Notes: generated by a model from the sequence alone, not told the origin. A DNA stretch of 64,000 nucleotides from Cohnella sp. GbtcB17 (GCF_019091135.1 NZ_JAGXJW010000046.1:1-64000), one strand, 5' to 3'. Positions 25,432 through 34,645 are shown, numbered from the stretch's first letter. Numbers and translations are program-made.

Positions 25432-26291
25432 CGCTCGTCGCGTCGGCGCTCGGCGTCTACCTGATGCTTCGCAGGCAGGCGCTGATGGCCGACATGCTCT
25501 CGCATGTCTCGCTGGCTGGCATCGCAGCCGGCGCCTATCTCCACTGGAATCCGACTCTGACCGGCTTCGCCATCGCCATCGTCGGCGCGGTCGCCGTCGA
25601 ATACGTCCGCCGTTCATACAAGACGTACAGCGAGATTTCCGTCGCGATCATCATGGTCGGCGGGCTATCCAGCGCGGTCATCATTATGAACCTGAACCAG
25701 AGCGTGAACAAGAGCTTCTCGTCTTACCTGTTCGGCTCGGTCGTGGCCGTCAACCGGACCGAGCTCATACTGATGCTCGCGGTGTCTGTGCTGGCCGCCT
25801 TGTTTTTCATTTTAATGCGACGCCCGCTCTATCAAATGACGTTCGATGAGGATACGGCCAAGACGTCCGGATTGCCGGTCAATTGGCTGTCGCTTGCATT
25901 CAGCGTCGTTACCGGGATGATCGTCGCCGCGGCGATGCCGATCGTCGGCGTGCTGCTTGTCTCGTCGCTTGTCGTCCTGCCTGCGGCGCTCGCCATCCGG
26001 CTCGCTTCGAGCTTCTCGTTGGCGATCCTTTTCTCGATGGCGTTCGGCCTCGGCGGCGTCTGGTCGGGACTTGCCGCCTCCTATGCCTTCAGCACGCCGC
26101 CGGGCGCGACGATCGCGCTCATCCTGCTCGCGATTCTGCTCGTCGGCATCGGCCTGAAGAAGGGTGCGCTGCGCGCGGCGAAACGCAGGAGCAGGCAGGG
26201 CCATGCCGAGGGCGCCCCGGACGCGCCGTACGAGGCTGCGCGTTTCAGCAGCTCGGCGCGCGTCGCCGACAAGGGGGAGTCGCGCGGATGA
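25374..26291 (+). CDS. znuB: Zinc ABC transporter permease ZnuB
   Basis: This membrane permease of about 305 residues has eight or nine helices and carries the family motifs MADMLSHVSLAGIA and PIVGVLLVSSLVVLPAALA. Start GTG 25374 follows AAGGAGGATGG at 25360-25369; ATG 25380 is an alternative two codons later. The C-terminal tail is basic and extends into a linker rich in A, R and S. Its stop overlaps the znuA start (ATGA). Confidence 0.93.
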   Translation: MEMLHYDFMQRAFLAGALIALVASALGVYLMLRRQALMADMLSHVSLAGIAAGAYLHWNPTLTGFAIAIVGAVAVEYVRRSYKTYSEISVAIIMVGGLSSAVIIMNLNQSVNKSFSSYLFGSVVAVNRTELILMLAVSVLAALFFILMRRPLYQMTFDEDTAKTSGLPVNWLSLAFSVVTGMIVAAAMPIVGVLLVSSLVVLPAALAIRLASSFSLAILFSMAFGLGGVWSGLAASYAFSTPPGATIALILLAILLVGIGLKKGALRAAKRRSRQGHAEGAPDAPYEAARFSSSARVADKGESRG

Positions 26292-27250
26292 AAACGATTC
26301 TGGCCAAGGCGGCGCTGTCCTCGCTGGCCGTGTCGATGCTGCTCGCGGGCTGCGGGACGAAGGGCGGGACAAATACATCGAACTCGGCCTCGGACGCAGG
26401 TGCCCATGCAGATTCGCAGCGCAAGCTTCAAGTAGCAGCCAGCTTTTACCCGATGTACGAGTTCGCCAGGCAGGTCGCCGGCGACTTCGCCGACGTGACG
26501 ATGATGGTGCCGGGCGGCGTGGAGCCCCACGATTGGGAGCCGACGCCCAAGGATATGGCGCTGCTGTCCAAAGCGGACGTGTTCGTCTACAACGGCATCG
26601 TGGAGAGCTGGGCCGAGCAGGCGATCGCTAGCGCGGGAAGCGGGGATCGCGTCGAAGTCGAAGCTTCCGCGGGGCTTGAGCTGGGCGCCTCCGGCGGCGA
26701 AGTGTCGTCAGACGGCGAGCAAGAGGGCATGGATCCGCACGCGTGGCTGAGTCCCGTGCTTGCACAGCGGGAAGTCGAGCATATCCGGGACGGCTTGTCC
26801 AAAGCCGATCCGGCGCACGCTGCCGACTATGAAGCGAACGCCAAAGCCTACATCGCCAAGCTCCAGCAGCTCGATGCGGACTACCGCGCTGTGCTCGGGC
26901 AAGCCAAGCAGAAGACGTTCGTGACGCAGCACGCCGCATTCGGCTACCTGGCCCGCGAATACGGACTGACGCAGCTTGCGATCTCCGGCCTGTCTCCGGA
27001 TCAGGAGCCGACGCCCGCGCAGATGGCCTCCGTCGTGAAGGAGGTCAAGTCGCTCGGCATTTCGACGATCTTTTTCGAGGAGCTCGTCGACCCCAAAGTT
27101 GCGGAGACGATCGCGAGAGAGACCAGCGCGAAGACGGATGTGCTTAATCCGATCGAGGGGCTGACGAAGGACGACAAGGCGCAGGGACTCGACTATATCG
27201 GCTTGATGAAACGGAATTTGGCCGCGCTCGAAAAAACGTTTAACGCGTGA
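26288..27250 (+). CDS. znuA: Zinc-binding lipoprotein ZnuA (ABC substrate-binding)
   Basis: This is a 320-residue extracytoplasmic lipoprotein with lipobox LLAGC (about residues 17-21). Cluster A-I metal SBP motifs are visible: ASFYPMYEFARQVAG, GGVEPHDWEPTP (His ligand), DPHAWLSP, FVTQHAAFGYLAREYGL and the late FFEELVDPKVAE. A short acidic loop (GGEVSSDGEQEGMD) replaces the long His-rich loop of Gram-negative ZnuA. It is the last gene of the Zur-controlled operon. Confidence 0.93.
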   Translation: MKTILAKAALSSLAVSMLLAGCGTKGGTNTSNSASDAGAHADSQRKLQVAASFYPMYEFARQVAGDFADVTMMVPGGVEPHDWEPTPKDMALLSKADVFVYNGIVESWAEQAIASAGSGDRVEVEASAGLELGASGGEVSSDGEQEGMDPHAWLSPVLAQREVEHIRDGLSKADPAHAADYEANAKAYIAKLQQLDADYRAVLGQAKQKTFVTQHAAFGYLAREYGLTQLAISGLSPDQEPTPAQMASVVKEVKSLGISTIFFEELVDPKVAETIARETSAKTDVLNPIEGLTKDDKAQGLDYIGLMKRNLAALEKTFNA

Positions 27251-27283
27251 CTCGCGCAGCGCGCCTAAATATGACGACCGAAG

Positions 27284-27306
27284 CCCCGGGCATCCCGGGG
27301 TTTTTA
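27284..27306 (+). terminator. Terminator after znuA
   Basis: CCCCGGG-CAT-CCCGGGG hairpin followed by TTTTT. Confidence 0.85.
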
Positions 27307-27358
27307 CTTGTTGATGCGGGCACATCGCGCCCAGGGAGCAACAATGGATGCTCCGTTA

Positions 27359-27374
27359 AACTGACCGATCAGTT
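27359..27374 (+). promoter_or_regulatory. Palindromic operator before the aminopeptidase genes
   Basis: AACTGA-CCGA-TCAGTT is a perfect 6-bp inverted repeat, extended on the outside by AAACTGA/TCAGTTT. It ends five bases before the -35 of the next promoter. The pattern is TetR-operator-like, but no TetR gene is in the window. Confidence 0.5.
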
Positions 27375-27378
27375 CAGT

Positions 27379-27407
27379 TTGTGATCCATTGGCGAATTCG
27401 GTACAAT
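27379..27407 (+). promoter_or_regulatory. Promoter of the tandem aminopeptidases
   Basis: TTGTGA (27379-27384), 17-base spacer, TACAAT (27402-27407). Confidence 0.6.
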
Positions 27408-27445
27408 ATAGGAAACGCTAGTAATCTGAAAACGGAGCGTGGAAC

Positions 27446-28678
27446 ATGCCGGAGTTCGAACGCGATTTATCCAAGTACGCCGAGCTGATCGTAAAGATCG
27501 GCGCTAACGTGCAGCAAGGCCAGGACGTCTACGTCTCCAGCCAGATCGAAGGCGCGCCGCTCGCGCGTCTCGTCGTGGAGCACGCCTACAAGGCCGGGGC
27601 GGCCAACGTCGTCGTGGACTGGGCGGACGATGCGCTTACCCGCCTGAAGTACGACCATGCCGCAGACGAAGTTTTTACGCAGTTTCCCGAATGGGAGAAG
27701 CTGCGCCGCAACGAAGTCGTCGAACGCGGGGGCTGCTTCATTTTCCTTAACTCGTCCAATCCCGACCTGCTGAGCGGCGTCGATCCCAAAAAGATCGGCA
27801 GCTATCAGAAGGCCTCCGGCGAAGCGCTAGCCGTGTATCGGCAGGCGACGGCGTCCGACAAGATCGCCTGGACGATCGCGGCCGGCGCGACCAAGGCATG
27901 GGCGGCCAAGGTATTCCCGGGCGAGTCCATGGAGGTGTCAGTCCGCAAGCTGTGGCAGGCGATCTTCGATGCCGTCCGTCTGCACGCGGACGATCCGGTA
28001 GAAAATTGGCGCGCGCACGACGCGAATTTGCAGGCGCGAGCCGCCTGGTTGAACGAACAGCGATTCGACAAGCTGCGCTACCGGGCGCCGGGCACGGACC
28101 TGACGATCGGTCTGCCGAAAGGTCATTTGTGGATGACGGCTGGAGGCACGAGACCGGATGGCGTCGGCTTTATGAAAAACATGCCGACCGAAGAGGTGTT
28201 CACGGTGCCTCACCGCGGCGGCACCAGCGGGTATGTGAGCAGCTCGAAGCCGCTCAGCTACAGCGGCACGCTCATCGACCGCTTCAAGCTGACGTTCGAG
28301 AACGGACGCATCGTCGGCGTCGAGGCCGAAGAGGGCGAGGAGATCCTGCGTCAGATCGTCGAGACCGACGAAGGCTCGCATTACCTCGGCGAAGTCGCGC
28401 TCGTCCCGCATCGGTCGCCGATCTCGAACGCGAACATTTTGTTTTACAACACGCTGTACGATGAGAACGCGTCCAACCACCTGGCGATCGGACTCGGCTT
28501 CCCGTTTACGCTCGAAGGCGGCAAGACGATGTCGCCCGAGGCGCTGCGCGAGGCAGGCGTCAACGCGAGCGTCGTGCACGTCGACTTCATGATCGGAAGG
28601 GCCGACATGGACATCGACGGCATTCGGGCGGACGGCACGGCGGTGCCGGTGTTCCGCGGCGGGAATTGGGCGGACTGA
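27446..28678 (+). CDS. M29 family aminopeptidase, copy 1
   Basis: This is a 410-residue cytosolic metallopeptidase of the M29 family (AmpS/aminopeptidase T). Metal-ligand motifs are NMPTEEVFT, ETDEGSHYLGE, ENASNHLAIG and VHVDFMIG. The family removes N-terminal residues from peptides. ATG 27446 follows a GGAGCGTGG site. It is followed after 45 bases by a full-length paralog, and the two align without gaps over their whole length, so this is a tandem duplication. Confidence 0.93.
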   Translation: MPEFERDLSKYAELIVKIGANVQQGQDVYVSSQIEGAPLARLVVEHAYKAGAANVVVDWADDALTRLKYDHAADEVFTQFPEWEKLRRNEVVERGGCFIFLNSSNPDLLSGVDPKKIGSYQKASGEALAVYRQATASDKIAWTIAAGATKAWAAKVFPGESMEVSVRKLWQAIFDAVRLHADDPVENWRAHDANLQARAAWLNEQRFDKLRYRAPGTDLTIGLPKGHLWMTAGGTRPDGVGFMKNMPTEEVFTVPHRGGTSGYVSSSKPLSYSGTLIDRFKLTFENGRIVGVEAEEGEEILRQIVETDEGSHYLGEVALVPHRSPISNANILFYNTLYDENASNHLAIGLGFPFTLEGGKTMSPEALREAGVNASVVHVDFMIGRADMDIDGIRADGTAVPVFRGGNWAD

Positions 28679-28723
28679 CGTTTTCGAGGCCTACCATTTA
28701 CGAACGAGACGGAGGATGATCTT

Positions 28724-29953
28724 GTGGAACCATTCGAGCAGCAGCTGGCCCGGTACGCGGAGCTGATCGTCAAGGTCGGCGCGAACGTCCAGCAAGGACA
28801 GGAAGTTTTTATCGTCAGCCAGATCGATAATGCGCCATTGACGCGACTCGTCGCCGCGGCTGCCTACGAGGTAGGCGCGTCCAACGTCCACGTAGACTGG
28901 AGCGACGACAAGGTGTCCCGCCTCAAGTACGATCATGCGGCGCCCGAAGTTTTTCGCGCGTTCCCGTCTTGGGAGACGCTTAAACGCAATCAACTCGTCG
29001 AAAAGGGCGCCTGCTTCATCTCGTTCGTCTCATCCGGGCCGGACGTGCTGAAGGGCGTCGACCCGCAGCGGATCGGCGATTATCAAAAAGCGGCGGGCGC
29101 GGGGCTCGCCGAATTCCGCAGGGCGATTCAATCCGACAAGGTCGCCTGGACGGTCGCCGCGGCGGCTTCGAACGATTGGGCGCAAAAAGTGTTTCCCGGC
29201 GACGCGCCGGAGATCGCGCTTAGCAAGCTGTGGCTGGCCATTTTTGACGCGGTGAGGCTGCACGCGGACGATCCGGTAGCGGCATGGCGCGAGCACGATC
29301 GCCTCCTGCACGGCAAGGTCGATTGGCTGAACGGCCTGCGTCTGCGCGAGCTGCGCTACAAGGCCGCGGGCACGGATCTGACGGTCGAGCTGCCGGATCG
29401 TCACCTGTGGGTCGGCGCTTCGAGCGTGACGCCGGAGGGCGTCAGCTTTATGGCGAACATGCCGACCGAGGAAGTATTCACGGCGCCGAAGCGCGACGGC
29501 GTGAACGGCTATGTGAGCAGCACGAAGCCGCTCAGCTACGCCGGCAACATCATCGACCGGTTCAAGCTGACGTTCGCGCTCGGGCGGATCGTCCAGGTTG
29601 AGGCCGAGGAAGGCGAAGAGATATTGAGGCAGCTCGTCGAGACCGACGAAGGCTCGCATTATCTCGGAGAGATGGCGCTCGTTCCGCATCGCTCGCCGAT
29701 TTCGGAGTCGAACATTTTGTTCTACAACACCTTGTTCGACGAGAATGCGTCCAACCACTTCGCCATCGGCAGCGGCTACGCCTTTAACGTCAAGGGCGGC
29801 AAGACGATGTCCCCGGAAGAGCTGGCGGCAAGCGGCGTCAATACGAGCATCACGCATGTCGACTTCATGATCGGGTCGGCCGAGATGGACATCGACGGCG
29901 TTCTTGCGGACGGCACGGTCGTGCCTATTTTCAGAAACGGCAATTGGGCGTAG
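28724..29953 (+). CDS. M29 family aminopeptidase, copy 2
   Basis: This 409-residue paralog of the upstream gene has the same catalytic motifs (NMPTEEVFTAP, ETDEGSHYLGE, ENASNHFAIG, THVDFMIG). The start is GTG 28724 behind GGAGG at 28711-28715. The gene is co-directional with copy 1 and probably in the same transcript, which ends at the strong hairpin downstream. Differences lie mainly on the surface and in the central linker; different peptide preferences are possible but not shown. Confidence 0.93.
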   Translation: MEPFEQQLARYAELIVKVGANVQQGQEVFIVSQIDNAPLTRLVAAAAYEVGASNVHVDWSDDKVSRLKYDHAAPEVFRAFPSWETLKRNQLVEKGACFISFVSSGPDVLKGVDPQRIGDYQKAAGAGLAEFRRAIQSDKVAWTVAAAASNDWAQKVFPGDAPEIALSKLWLAIFDAVRLHADDPVAAWREHDRLLHGKVDWLNGLRLRELRYKAAGTDLTVELPDRHLWVGASSVTPEGVSFMANMPTEEVFTAPKRDGVNGYVSSTKPLSYAGNIIDRFKLTFALGRIVQVEAEEGEEILRQLVETDEGSHYLGEMALVPHRSPISESNILFYNTLFDENASNHFAIGSGYAFNVKGGKTMSPEELAASGVNTSITHVDFMIGSAEMDIDGVLADGTVVPIFRNGNWA

Positions 29954-29966
29954 AAATCGGCCAAAC

Positions 29967-30013
29967 GCAAAACGGGACGAAGCAGGGAAATCCGCTGCTT
30001 CGTCCCGTTTTGC
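29967..30013. terminator. Bidirectional terminator
   Basis: A 19-bp perfect stem (29967-29985 with 29995-30013) has an A run on one side and a T run on the other. It ends both the aminopeptidase transcript (+) and the bdbDC transcript (-). Confidence 0.9.
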
Positions 30014-30022
30014 TGCCTCGGC

Positions 30023-30490
30023 TTAACGTTCGTCTTCGAAATCCGAATTGTCGGATTCGGACCAGCCATCCTGCCCCCGCTTCCTGCTTCCGAACCACAG
30101 CAGCAGGCCGATCAGAATAAAAGCGGTCAACGCGAGCAGCGGAATCGTAATGACGCCGAACCAATCCAAGTAATCTTCATTGCACGGAACGCCGACCGTG
30201 CAGGGGAGGATGCTCGCCATGCCCGGCACCTTTTGCTCGCCGTAGTGATAGAGCGAGATCAGCCCGCCGATCGCGATCAGCGGCGCGACGTAGCCGACGA
30301 TGCGCCGGTCGCCGCGGATAGCGGCGCGGCCGAGCAGCAGCACGAGCGGGTACATGAATATGCGCTGCAGCCAGCACAGCTTGCAGGGCGCGTAGCTAAG
30401 CACCTCGCTCATGTACAGACTGCCGCCGGTGGCGACAAGCGAGACGACCCATGCCAGGTACAGGAAGTTAGCCCGGATAAACGAGCGCAT
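30023..30490 (-). CDS. bdbC: Disulfide bond formation protein BdbC (DsbB family)
   Basis: This 155-residue membrane protein has four helices. It reoxidises the thiol oxidase BdbD using quinone. Redox cysteine pairs are C36/C39 (PCKLCWLQR) and C97/C103 (PCTVGVPC). The C-terminal tail is acidic. It lies 16 bases downstream of bdbD on the minus strand, so the two form an oxidase/reoxidase operon, as in other Firmicutes. Confidence 0.92.
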   Translation of the reverse strand: MRSFIRANFLYLAWVVSLVATGGSLYMSEVLSYAPCKLCWLQRIFMYPLVLLLGRAAIRGDRRIVGYVAPLIAIGGLISLYHYGEQKVPGMASILPCTVGVPCNEDYLDWFGVITIPLLALTAFILIGLLLWFGSRKRGQDGWSESDNSDFEDER

Positions 30491-30506
30491 CGCTAAAGTG
30501 TCCCCC

Positions 30507-31271
30507 TTAGGAAGCCGAGGCGGAAGCGGTTGCGGACGAAGCGGCCGGCGCTTCCTGCGTCTCCTTCAGCGCCTTCTCGATCTCGGCTTTCAGATTGTTG
30601 TAGTTAAGCGCCTGGTCATCGGACAGCTTTTTGCCGTTCAGGACAAGCGTCGGGGTGCCGCCAAAGTTGTTGTCGTGCGCGATCTTGTTGTGCTTGTCCA
30701 CTTCGGCCTTGTATGTAGCGTCGTCGATGTCTTTTTTGAGCTTGTCAAAGTCGAGCTTCAGCGACTTGTCCTTCGCCAGCTTGACGAGGAAGTCCGAAGT
30801 CGCCCATGTCGCGCTCTCGGCGCCTTGATTCTCGTAAACGGCATGATAAAATTTCCAGAACTCGTCGTTGTTCTGATGGTAGACCGCCTGCGCGGCGAGC
30901 GCCGCGGTACGCGAATCCGTCTGCGGGCTGATGATCGTGAAGTTCATGAAGCTGAGCGACATTTTGCCGGTATCGATAAAGTCCGCTTTTAGTTTCGGAT
31001 AAATCTCATCGTTGAAAAATTTGCAGGTAATGCATTTGAAGTCGCCGAACTCGACGAGCTTCACCGGCGCATCGGCCTGGCCGATCGTGGGCATCGTATC
31101 GTAATCGAAATTCAAATCCTCGGGCTGAGGTCTGAAAACGATCGCCAGCACGATGATCGCCACGGCGGCCACGACCGTCGTCCAAACCCAGATTCGCGAC
31201 TGCTTGCGCCTTTTGCGCGCCAGCTCTTCTTTTTTAAGCCTTTCCTCTTTCTTGCGCTGTGCCTTGTCCAA
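30507..31271 (-). CDS. bdbD: Membrane-anchored thiol-disulfide oxidoreductase BdbD (DsbA-like)
   Basis: This 254-residue protein has a highly charged cytosolic N-terminus (about 25 residues of K, R and E), one membrane helix (about 27-46) and an external thioredoxin-fold domain with the active site C80-I-T-C83 in DFKCITCKFF. The cis-Pro motif is GTPTLVLNG. It introduces disulfides into exported proteins with BdbC. The C-terminus is a short A/S-rich tail. It is the first gene of the minus-strand pair. Confidence 0.92.
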   Translation of the reverse strand: MDKAQRKKEERLKKEELARKRRKQSRIWVWTTVVAAVAIIVLAIVFRPQPEDLNFDYDTMPTIGQADAPVKLVEFGDFKCITCKFFNDEIYPKLKADFIDTGKMSLSFMNFTIISPQTDSRTAALAAQAVYHQNNDEFWKFYHAVYENQGAESATWATSDFLVKLAKDKSLKLDFDKLKKDIDDATYKAEVDKHNKIAHDNNFGGTPTLVLNGKKLSDDQALNYNNLKAEIEKALKETQEAPAASSATASASAS

Positions 31272-31396
31272 TGAGTTCGACCCCTTCGTGACGGATGAAT
31301 ATTCATCGCAATTTCGGCGACCCTGAAGGTCGCGCTTCTCTCTATTATAGAAGTCCGAGAGTCAAACGACAAATCGTAGTTTTGGAGACGGCAAAT

Positions 31397-31458
31397 AAAA
31401 GCCGTTCCGGGCGAAGCGGGGGACGCGGCATCCGAAGCTTCGCGGCTGAACGGCTTTT
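31397..31458. terminator. Bidirectional terminator after the subtilase gene
   Basis: The outer stem AAAAGCCGTT / AACGGCTTTT (31397-31406, 31449-31458) and inner stem GCGAAGC / GCTTCGC form a long hairpin with T runs on both strands. It lies between bdbD and the S8 protease; the 216-base gap also holds the bdbD upstream region, in which no clear promoter was seen. Confidence 0.7.
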
Positions 31459-31487
31459 TGGGGTAGAGCCGTAAAACTGAAGGGCTT

Positions 31488-33491
31488 TCAGCGGCCCAGC
31501 AGGCCGGACAGCAGGTTTTGCAGTCTTTCCAGAAGCCGCTGCTCGACGACGTCGGGCCGGCCTGTGTTTTGTACATCGGTTTGTGCGCTTTGATCGGGCG
31601 CGGCCGGAGCCGCTTTTTTGCCTGCGGCCGCTTCGACGGCCGCGCTAACGTCGATCTGGCCGTAGCCGAATTCCGCGTCCTTGCCGGCTGCGCCGAGATC
31701 TCTTGCGGTTTTGCCGAGCAGATCCGCGACCCGGTCGTTCGTCAAGCTGCCGTTCGCCGCCAGCATGAGCGAAGCGAGCGCCGAAACGTGCGGCGTCGCC
31801 ATCGACGTGCCGGACAGCGCCGCATACCGGCTGCCGGGATACGTGCTGGCGATGGAGGTGCCCGGCGCGGCCACGTCGATATAGTCGCCGTAGTTCGAGT
31901 ACGGCGCCCGCAGCTCGTCGGAGCCGGTGGCGCCGACGGCGACGACCTCGGGATAGGCGGCCGGGTAGCCGGGCCGATCCGTGTTGTCGTTGCCGCTGGC
32001 GGCGACGACGAGCACGCCTTTATCGTGCGCGTACTTGATCGCGTCGTGGAGGAACTGGGCCTCCGCATAGTTGCCGAGGCTTAGATTGATGACGTTCGCG
32101 CCGTGGTCCGCCGCCCAGATAATGCCTTCGGCGACGGAGTAGGTCGTGCCGGCGCCGGAGTTGTCCAGCGCCTTGACCGGCATCACCTTCGTGTACCAGG
32201 TCATGCCCGCGACGCCTTCGTTGTTGTTCACCTCGGCGGCGATAATGCCGGCCACATGCGTGCCGTGGCCGACGTCGTCCTCGGGCTGCGCCGAAGGGTC
32301 CACGATATTCGTGCCTTTCACCAACCGCCCCTTCAGGTCCGGGTGGTCGAGCTGGACGCCGGTATCGACGACGGCGACGACGATGTCCTGCTTGCCGCGG
32401 GTGACGTTCCAGCCCCGCTCCGTCGCGATCTCGGGCAGGTTCCACTGGTATTGCCCGTACAACGTATCGTTGGGGACGATGTCGGTCTGGAGCGGACTGT
32501 CCGCACCGAGAGCGGTCATAAGTCCGGCAGGCTTGCCGTCGTTGGTCAAGTACAGGTAATGCGGTTCCGCAAAGACTGGATTCCAATGCTTTTTAAAATA
32601 GTCGATTAATTGTGCGGTCTGCAGCGTCTTCGAGCGGAACACGTAAGTCTGCCTGCGATGCTCGCGGGCGACCGACAGGTCTAACGTTTTGCGCAGCTGA
32701 AGCAGCTCCCGCGACGCGAGCTGGCGCCGCAGCTTGACGACGACTTCGTTGACGGCATAATGACTCGCGTTGCCGTTGGCGTCGCCGGACGACACCTGCT
32801 TGTCCTTCAGCCTGCCGGGCTCCGTCGCCTGGGTTCTGAACCGGCCGTTGTCGGGATACGGCACGAGCCGCAGGTTGCGGCGCTGATGCTTGCCGACTTC
32901 GTCGACGGCGTCCGCATGGATGACGGCGACGAGACCGCCGCTTCCGCGCCTGGCAGGCACCGCGAGCACGTAGCCGCTGTCGCCGTGGACCGGCAGAGCG
33001 GCGGATTCGTAGCTTCGTCCTTGGCGTACCGCGGACACGCCCTCCTGCCACGCTTTTTGAACCTTTCGATCGTATCGCGCCAGCTTATCGCCGACGGCGG
33101 CGTCCGAAGAGCCGGCAGAGCCCGACGTCCAGACCATGGCTTCAAAGTGCGGGTTGGCGGACAGCATGTCGTTCATCAAAGCTCTTTTTCGAGCGTCGGA
33201 CAAAGGGCGCGAGCCGGACTTGGCAGCCGCTGCCGCGAGCTTGCGCATATCGCTGCTGCATTCGATTCGGCACAGCATGCCGGTCGTCTCCATATCCCGC
33301 TTAACGGTGCCGAGCTTTTGGGCGTGCTCTTCCTTGGCCGCAGCCTCGTAACGGCTCTCTGGACCGGAAGCAGACGGGGACGGGGGCGAAGCGCGGTGCT
33401 GACCGCCGGGATGAGGCACGACGAGCGGCACGGCCAGGACGGCCACGGCGACGGTGAATAACAATCCGATGATCGCATATCGGCGGCGCAT
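31488..33491 (-). CDS. S8 subtilisin-like protease with N-terminal sensor-like domain
   Basis: This 667-residue exported protease has a membrane anchor/signal helix at about 6-25. A region at about 50-230 resembles an extracytoplasmic Cache/PDC fold. A propeptide-like domain follows (about 246-315, NEVVVKLRRQL). The catalytic domain is thermitase-like with D376 (AVVDTGVQLDH), H412 (GHGTHVAG), oxyanion N501 and S563 (GTSMATPHVS). All three catalytic residues are intact. The A/P/Q-rich tail is short. ATG 33491 follows AAAGGAG at a rather long 11-base spacing. The sensor-like part is an inference from residue pattern, not a search. Confidence 0.88.
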   Translation of the reverse strand: MRRRYAIIGLLFTVAVAVLAVPLVVPHPGGQHRASPPSPSASGPESRYEAAAKEEHAQKLGTVKRDMETTGMLCRIECSSDMRKLAAAAAKSGSRPLSDARKRALMNDMLSANPHFEAMVWTSGSAGSSDAAVGDKLARYDRKVQKAWQEGVSAVRQGRSYESAALPVHGDSGYVLAVPARRGSGGLVAVIHADAVDEVGKHQRRNLRLVPYPDNGRFRTQATEPGRLKDKQVSSGDANGNASHYAVNEVVVKLRRQLASRELLQLRKTLDLSVAREHRRQTYVFRSKTLQTAQLIDYFKKHWNPVFAEPHYLYLTNDGKPAGLMTALGADSPLQTDIVPNDTLYGQYQWNLPEIATERGWNVTRGKQDIVVAVVDTGVQLDHPDLKGRLVKGTNIVDPSAQPEDDVGHGTHVAGIIAAEVNNNEGVAGMTWYTKVMPVKALDNSGAGTTYSVAEGIIWAADHGANVINLSLGNYAEAQFLHDAIKYAHDKGVLVVAASGNDNTDRPGYPAAYPEVVAVGATGSDELRAPYSNYGDYIDVAAPGTSIASTYPGSRYAALSGTSMATPHVSALASLMLAANGSLTNDRVADLLGKTARDLGAAGKDAEFGYGQIDVSAAVEAAAGKKAAPAAPDQSAQTDVQNTGRPDVVEQRLLERLQNLLSGLLGR

Positions 33492-33705
33492 GGGCGGATC
33501 GACTCCTTTGGCATGTAGGGGCGAACGCGATGGTGTCGGTTCGTCTCCTTATGTAGGCTTTGATACGGGGCAAAAATTATACGGGGGAATTGCGGCGTCG
33601 CAGTACCGTTCGGGGGCGATTTATGATACGATAGAGGCATTGCGTCTCTCGGGAACTCTGTGAGGCGCCCCATGCATGTGCATAATGGAAAGGGGAAAGC
33701 AATTT

Positions 33706-34194
33706 ATGCCATCCGCCAACGTGAAGGCGTTAGCCGAGTCCAGCCGCGACAAACTGAAAGCGGCCATCGATCCACTTGAGACCTTCCTGAACGGACACGC
33801 GCTCCCGCAGTTGGTTGCCGAAGATAACACCGAATCGTTTTACGCCGGACTGCTGTCCGATCTCCGCCACCTGCTCGTTTTTTCCGAGGTATCCTACGAG
33901 AAGCTGGGCGCGCTGCTGCGCCGGCCGAACTTCGACGAGAAGGCCGCCGAGCGTTCGCTGTACGAGGTTTATCATTATTGCGTTAACGCCTTTTTTTATC
34001 CAAAAAACGAAGGCTATTCCGAAGACGGCCGTTACGCGTACACCGGCCAGGATGCGATTCGCTTCCGCGCCAAGCCCGTACGTGCGGCGCGCGATCTCGT
34101 GCTTGGCGTATCGCGGGTGTACGAGGAGCTTCGGGAAGACCTTGCTTATTATGAGAGCGAATACCTGATTCAATGCCGTTTGCAGTCCAAATAA
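33706..34194 (+). CDS. YpuI family protein (DUF3907)
   Basis: This 162-residue cytosolic, mostly alpha-helical protein contains the stretches LRHLLVFSEVSYEKLG and YEVYHYCVNAFFYPKNE, which resemble the YpuI/DUF3907 family of Bacillaceae. ATG 33706 is chosen from GAAAGGGG upstream; the frame opens at 33676. It is transcribed divergently from the protease gene; the 214-base intergenic region holds a TATAAT on the minus strand (33581-33576) and TATGAT on the plus strand (33622). Function unknown. Confidence 0.7.
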   Translation: MPSANVKALAESSRDKLKAAIDPLETFLNGHALPQLVAEDNTESFYAGLLSDLRHLLVFSEVSYEKLGALLRRPNFDEKAAERSLYEVYHYCVNAFFYPKNEGYSEDGRYAYTGQDAIRFRAKPVRAARDLVLGVSRVYEELREDLAYYESEYLIQCRLQSK

Positions 34195-34280
34195 GGCCAA
34201 GCAAGCCTGCACATTCCTAACCGCCGCCCGCATGCGCCGGCCGTTCACGGCCAGACTAAGCGGCGGAGGTGATTTCCGTT

Positions 34281-34490
34281 ATGCCTAATGGCGTAGCCTG
34301 CAGCGTCAGCAATTGCGTGTTCTGGGACAAGGGCAACCGGTGCGGCGCCGAAGAGATCGCCATCGAGATCGACGCGCACGCCAAGGCCGACTGGAACGAA
34401 GAGTTCGCGGACGAGTCGTTCGCCGATCACCAAGACCGAGCCGCCAGCTCGAAGAGCACCTGCTGCCTGACCTTCAAGCCGCATTCCTAA
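34281..34490 (+). CDS. DUF1540 small cysteine protein
   Basis: This 69-residue protein has the pattern ACSVSNCVFWDKGNRC and a later STCCLTF, the DUF1540 cysteine arrangement probably used to bind a metal. ATG 34281 follows GGAGGTGAT at 34265-34272; an in-frame GTG at 34269 lies inside that ribosome site and is less likely. A GC-rich hairpin (34506-34544) without T run follows. DUF1540 genes occur in spore formers; no function is known. Confidence 0.8.
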   Translation: MPNGVACSVSNCVFWDKGNRCGAEEIAIEIDAHAKADWNEEFADESFADHQDRAASSKSTCCLTFKPHS

Positions 34491-34645
34491 TCTTACGTTT
34501 TCGCCGATCGCCGTCCGCGCCGGGTTGTCCGGAGCGGACGGCGATTGCGCTTGTGCAGCATTATTCGCCGCGTTATGCTGGTCGTTCGCCGCGAAGTGTT
34601 GTACAATGAAAAGGCAAAATGTCGAATAAAAGGGCGGATTCGTCA

